This document shows, piece by piece, positions 22,388 through 23,581 of a stretch of DNA of 23,581 bases. The stretch's first letter is position 1. The number at the start of each line of letters is the position of its first letter. Under the pieces are notes generated by a model. The model was not told where the DNA came from. It ran no database searches and worked only from the letters and a program-made list of their open reading frames with translations. The translations under genes and the position numbers were made by a program. Origin of the DNA: an uncultured Flavonifractor sp. (GTDB taxonomy: Bacteria; Bacillota; Clostridia; Oscillospirales; Oscillospiraceae); NCBI GenBank assembly GCA_910585415.1, contig CAJUDT010000030.1, forward strand, positions 1 through 23,581, read 5' to 3'.

Positions 22388-23581
22388 TTACCAGCCGAAG
22401 GGCCAGCTGAAATAGCCGTTCTGCTGGTTCTCCTGCTCCCGCTGGGCCTGCTGTTCCTCGACCAGTCGGGCTCTCAGGTCGTTCAGGTCCTGCTGCCGCT
22501 GCTGGCTGCTCTCGTCAAAGGTGATGTTCAGGGTTACATCCTCCCCGTCCCGGTAGACGGTAAACTGGGCGCTGTCCCCGGCCCGGAAGCGCTTTACCGC
22601 GTCCTGAAGGGCGCTGACCGAGGTAACCGCCTCACCGTCCACAGCGGTGATGATATCTCCCGCCTGAAGGCCGGCTTTGTCCCCGGCCGCGCCGGAGAGG
22701 ACCCCGCTCACATAGGCCCCCTGAGGGATGCCGTAGCGGATAACCTGGTCGGAGACTTCATCCAGAAGAATGCCCACGTTGGGCTTGCCGGTGACGTAGC
22801 CATGCTCCATGATATCGCTGACCATCTCCACCACATCGTCAATGGGAATGGCGAAGCCCAAGCCCTCCACACTGGCGGAGGAGGAATTGCTGGAGGACAG
22901 CTTGGCGGTGGTGATGCCCACCACCTCTCCGTAGAGGTTGAACAGGGGGCCGCCGGAGTTGCCGGAGTTGATGGCGGTGTCGGTCTGAATCATGTTCATC
23001 ATGGAGCCGTCGCTCATGGTGATGCTCCGGTCCATGGCGGAGACATACCCGCCGGTAAGGGTGAAGGTCAGCTCACCCAGAGGATTGCCGATGGCTACCA
23101 CCTGGTCGCCCACGTGCAGGTCGCTGGACTTGCCGATGACCACTGGGGTGAGGCCCTGGGCCTCCACCTTGAGCACAGCGATGTCGTTTTCTTCCTCTCC
23201 GCCCACCAGCTTGGCGTCGTAGGTGCTGCCGTCGTAGAGGGTCACCTTGATGTCGCTGACCCCGTCAATGACGTGGTAGTTGGTCAGAATGTACCCATCC
23301 TGGGTGATGATGAACCCGGAGCCGGAGACGGCGTTGCGCACGGTTTGGCCCCACACGTTGGTGGCCACGTTGCCGCTGATGCCCACGGTGGAATTGACAT
23401 TGGTGGCGTAGACCTCTGGGACGGTCAGCAAATTGCGGTCCTTCACGTTGGCGATGTTGACCACCGTAGGGGCCCGGTCGGACTGATAAATGGTGGTGGT
23501 CCCTCTCATGCCGCCCAGGGCCCAGCCTCCAACCCCGCCGGCCAGACCGCCAATCAGGGCGCAGCACAGGCCCACCGCGAC
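22388..23581 (-). CDS. htrA: HtrA/DegP-family serine protease, N-terminus outside window
   Basis: An S1C serine protease of the membrane-anchored HtrA type that degrades or refolds misfolded exported proteins. The frame is open to the window edge, so the true start lies beyond 23581. The visible N-terminus is a transmembrane helix (GLCCALIGGLAGGVGGWALG). The catalytic triad is His in TNYHVID, Asp in ENDIAVLKV and Ser in NSGNSGGPLF. One PDZ domain follows (GAYVSGVLSGAAGDKAGL, then GDIITAVDGEAVTSV). The C-terminus is a Gln/Glu-rich helix ending in GYFSWPFGW. Nothing catalytic is missing. It ends at its own terminator. Confidence 0.95.
   Translation of the reverse strand, partial: VAVGLCCALIGGLAGGVGGWALGGMRGTTTIYQSDRAPTVVNIANVKDRNLLTVPEVYATNVNSTVGISGNVATNVWGQTVRNAVSGSGFIITQDGYILTNYHVIDGVSDIKVTLYDGSTYDAKLVGGEEENDIAVLKVEAQGLTPVVIGKSSDLHVGDQVVAIGNPLGELTFTLTGGYVSAMDRSITMSDGSMMNMIQTDTAINSGNSGGPLFNLYGEVVGITTAKLSSSNSSSASVEGLGFAIPIDDVVEMVSDIMEHGYVTGKPNVGILLDEVSDQVIRYGIPQGAYVSGVLSGAAGDKAGLQAGDIITAVDGEAVTSVSALQDAVKRFRAGDSAQFTVYRDGEDVTLNITFDESSQQRQQDLNDLRARLVEEQQAQREQENQQNGYFSWPFGW

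Overview
The window looks like chromosomal DNA from a high-GC, motile Firmicute (class Clostridia, probably an Oscillospiraceae-type gut bacterium). This is inferred from the Shine-Dalgarno-rich GC-rich genes, the CsrA/flagellin pair, the two-gene SufC-SufB (SMS-type) iron-sulfur module, the xpt-type purine salvage gene and the LTA-synthase-like sulfatase. No species can be named from the sequence alone.

Left end (1-3375, minus strand): the genes run tldR-like, guide-RNA scaffold, csrA, flagellin. The most interesting feature is an intact 394-codon TnpB-family gene. All three RuvC catalytic positions are substituted (Asp to Lys, Glu to Gln, Asp to Gln), while the zinc finger is kept. Downstream is a well-preserved omega-RNA-like scaffold with a perfect 8-bp outer stem, a long hairpin, a possible pseudoknot and a terminal hairpin. 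The scaffold leads straight into the csrA leader, and the flagellin gene follows. This fits the TldR class (TnpB-derived, nuclease-dead, RNA-guided transcription repressors), one described group of which is linked to flagellin genes. Here it appears as a putative tldR-gRNA-csrA-flagellin module, probably controlling flagellin choice. The sequence where the guide should lie includes a stretch resembling a flagellin 5' coding end.

3376-4098 has no convincing gene. It holds a 20-bp inverted repeat, two hairpins and a dusB promoter. 4099-6756 (plus) carries dusB, an ECF sigma factor and its membrane-anchored zinc-finger anti-sigma factor. 6769-7743 (minus) carries xpt and a translationally coupled hotdog thioesterase behind a clear promoter.

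8262-14274 (plus) is a complete Type I restriction-modification operon, hsdR-hsdM-hsdS. It is less GC-rich than its neighbours, especially in the hsdS recognition domains, follows an AT-rich gap and is probably a horizontally acquired defence locus. A small unrecognised protein converges on it.

14849-17924 (plus) carries a Crp/Fnr-like regulator and a three-gene ABC importer (lipoprotein, permease, ATPase). The regulator has a one-base frameshift just after its ATG. 18036-19895 is an LTA-synthase-like sulfatase. 19965-22052 (minus) is sufC-sufB plus a second hotdog thioesterase. Between it and the right end is a strong promoter with no gene attached. The window ends in an HtrA-family serine protease (minus) whose N-terminus lies outside.
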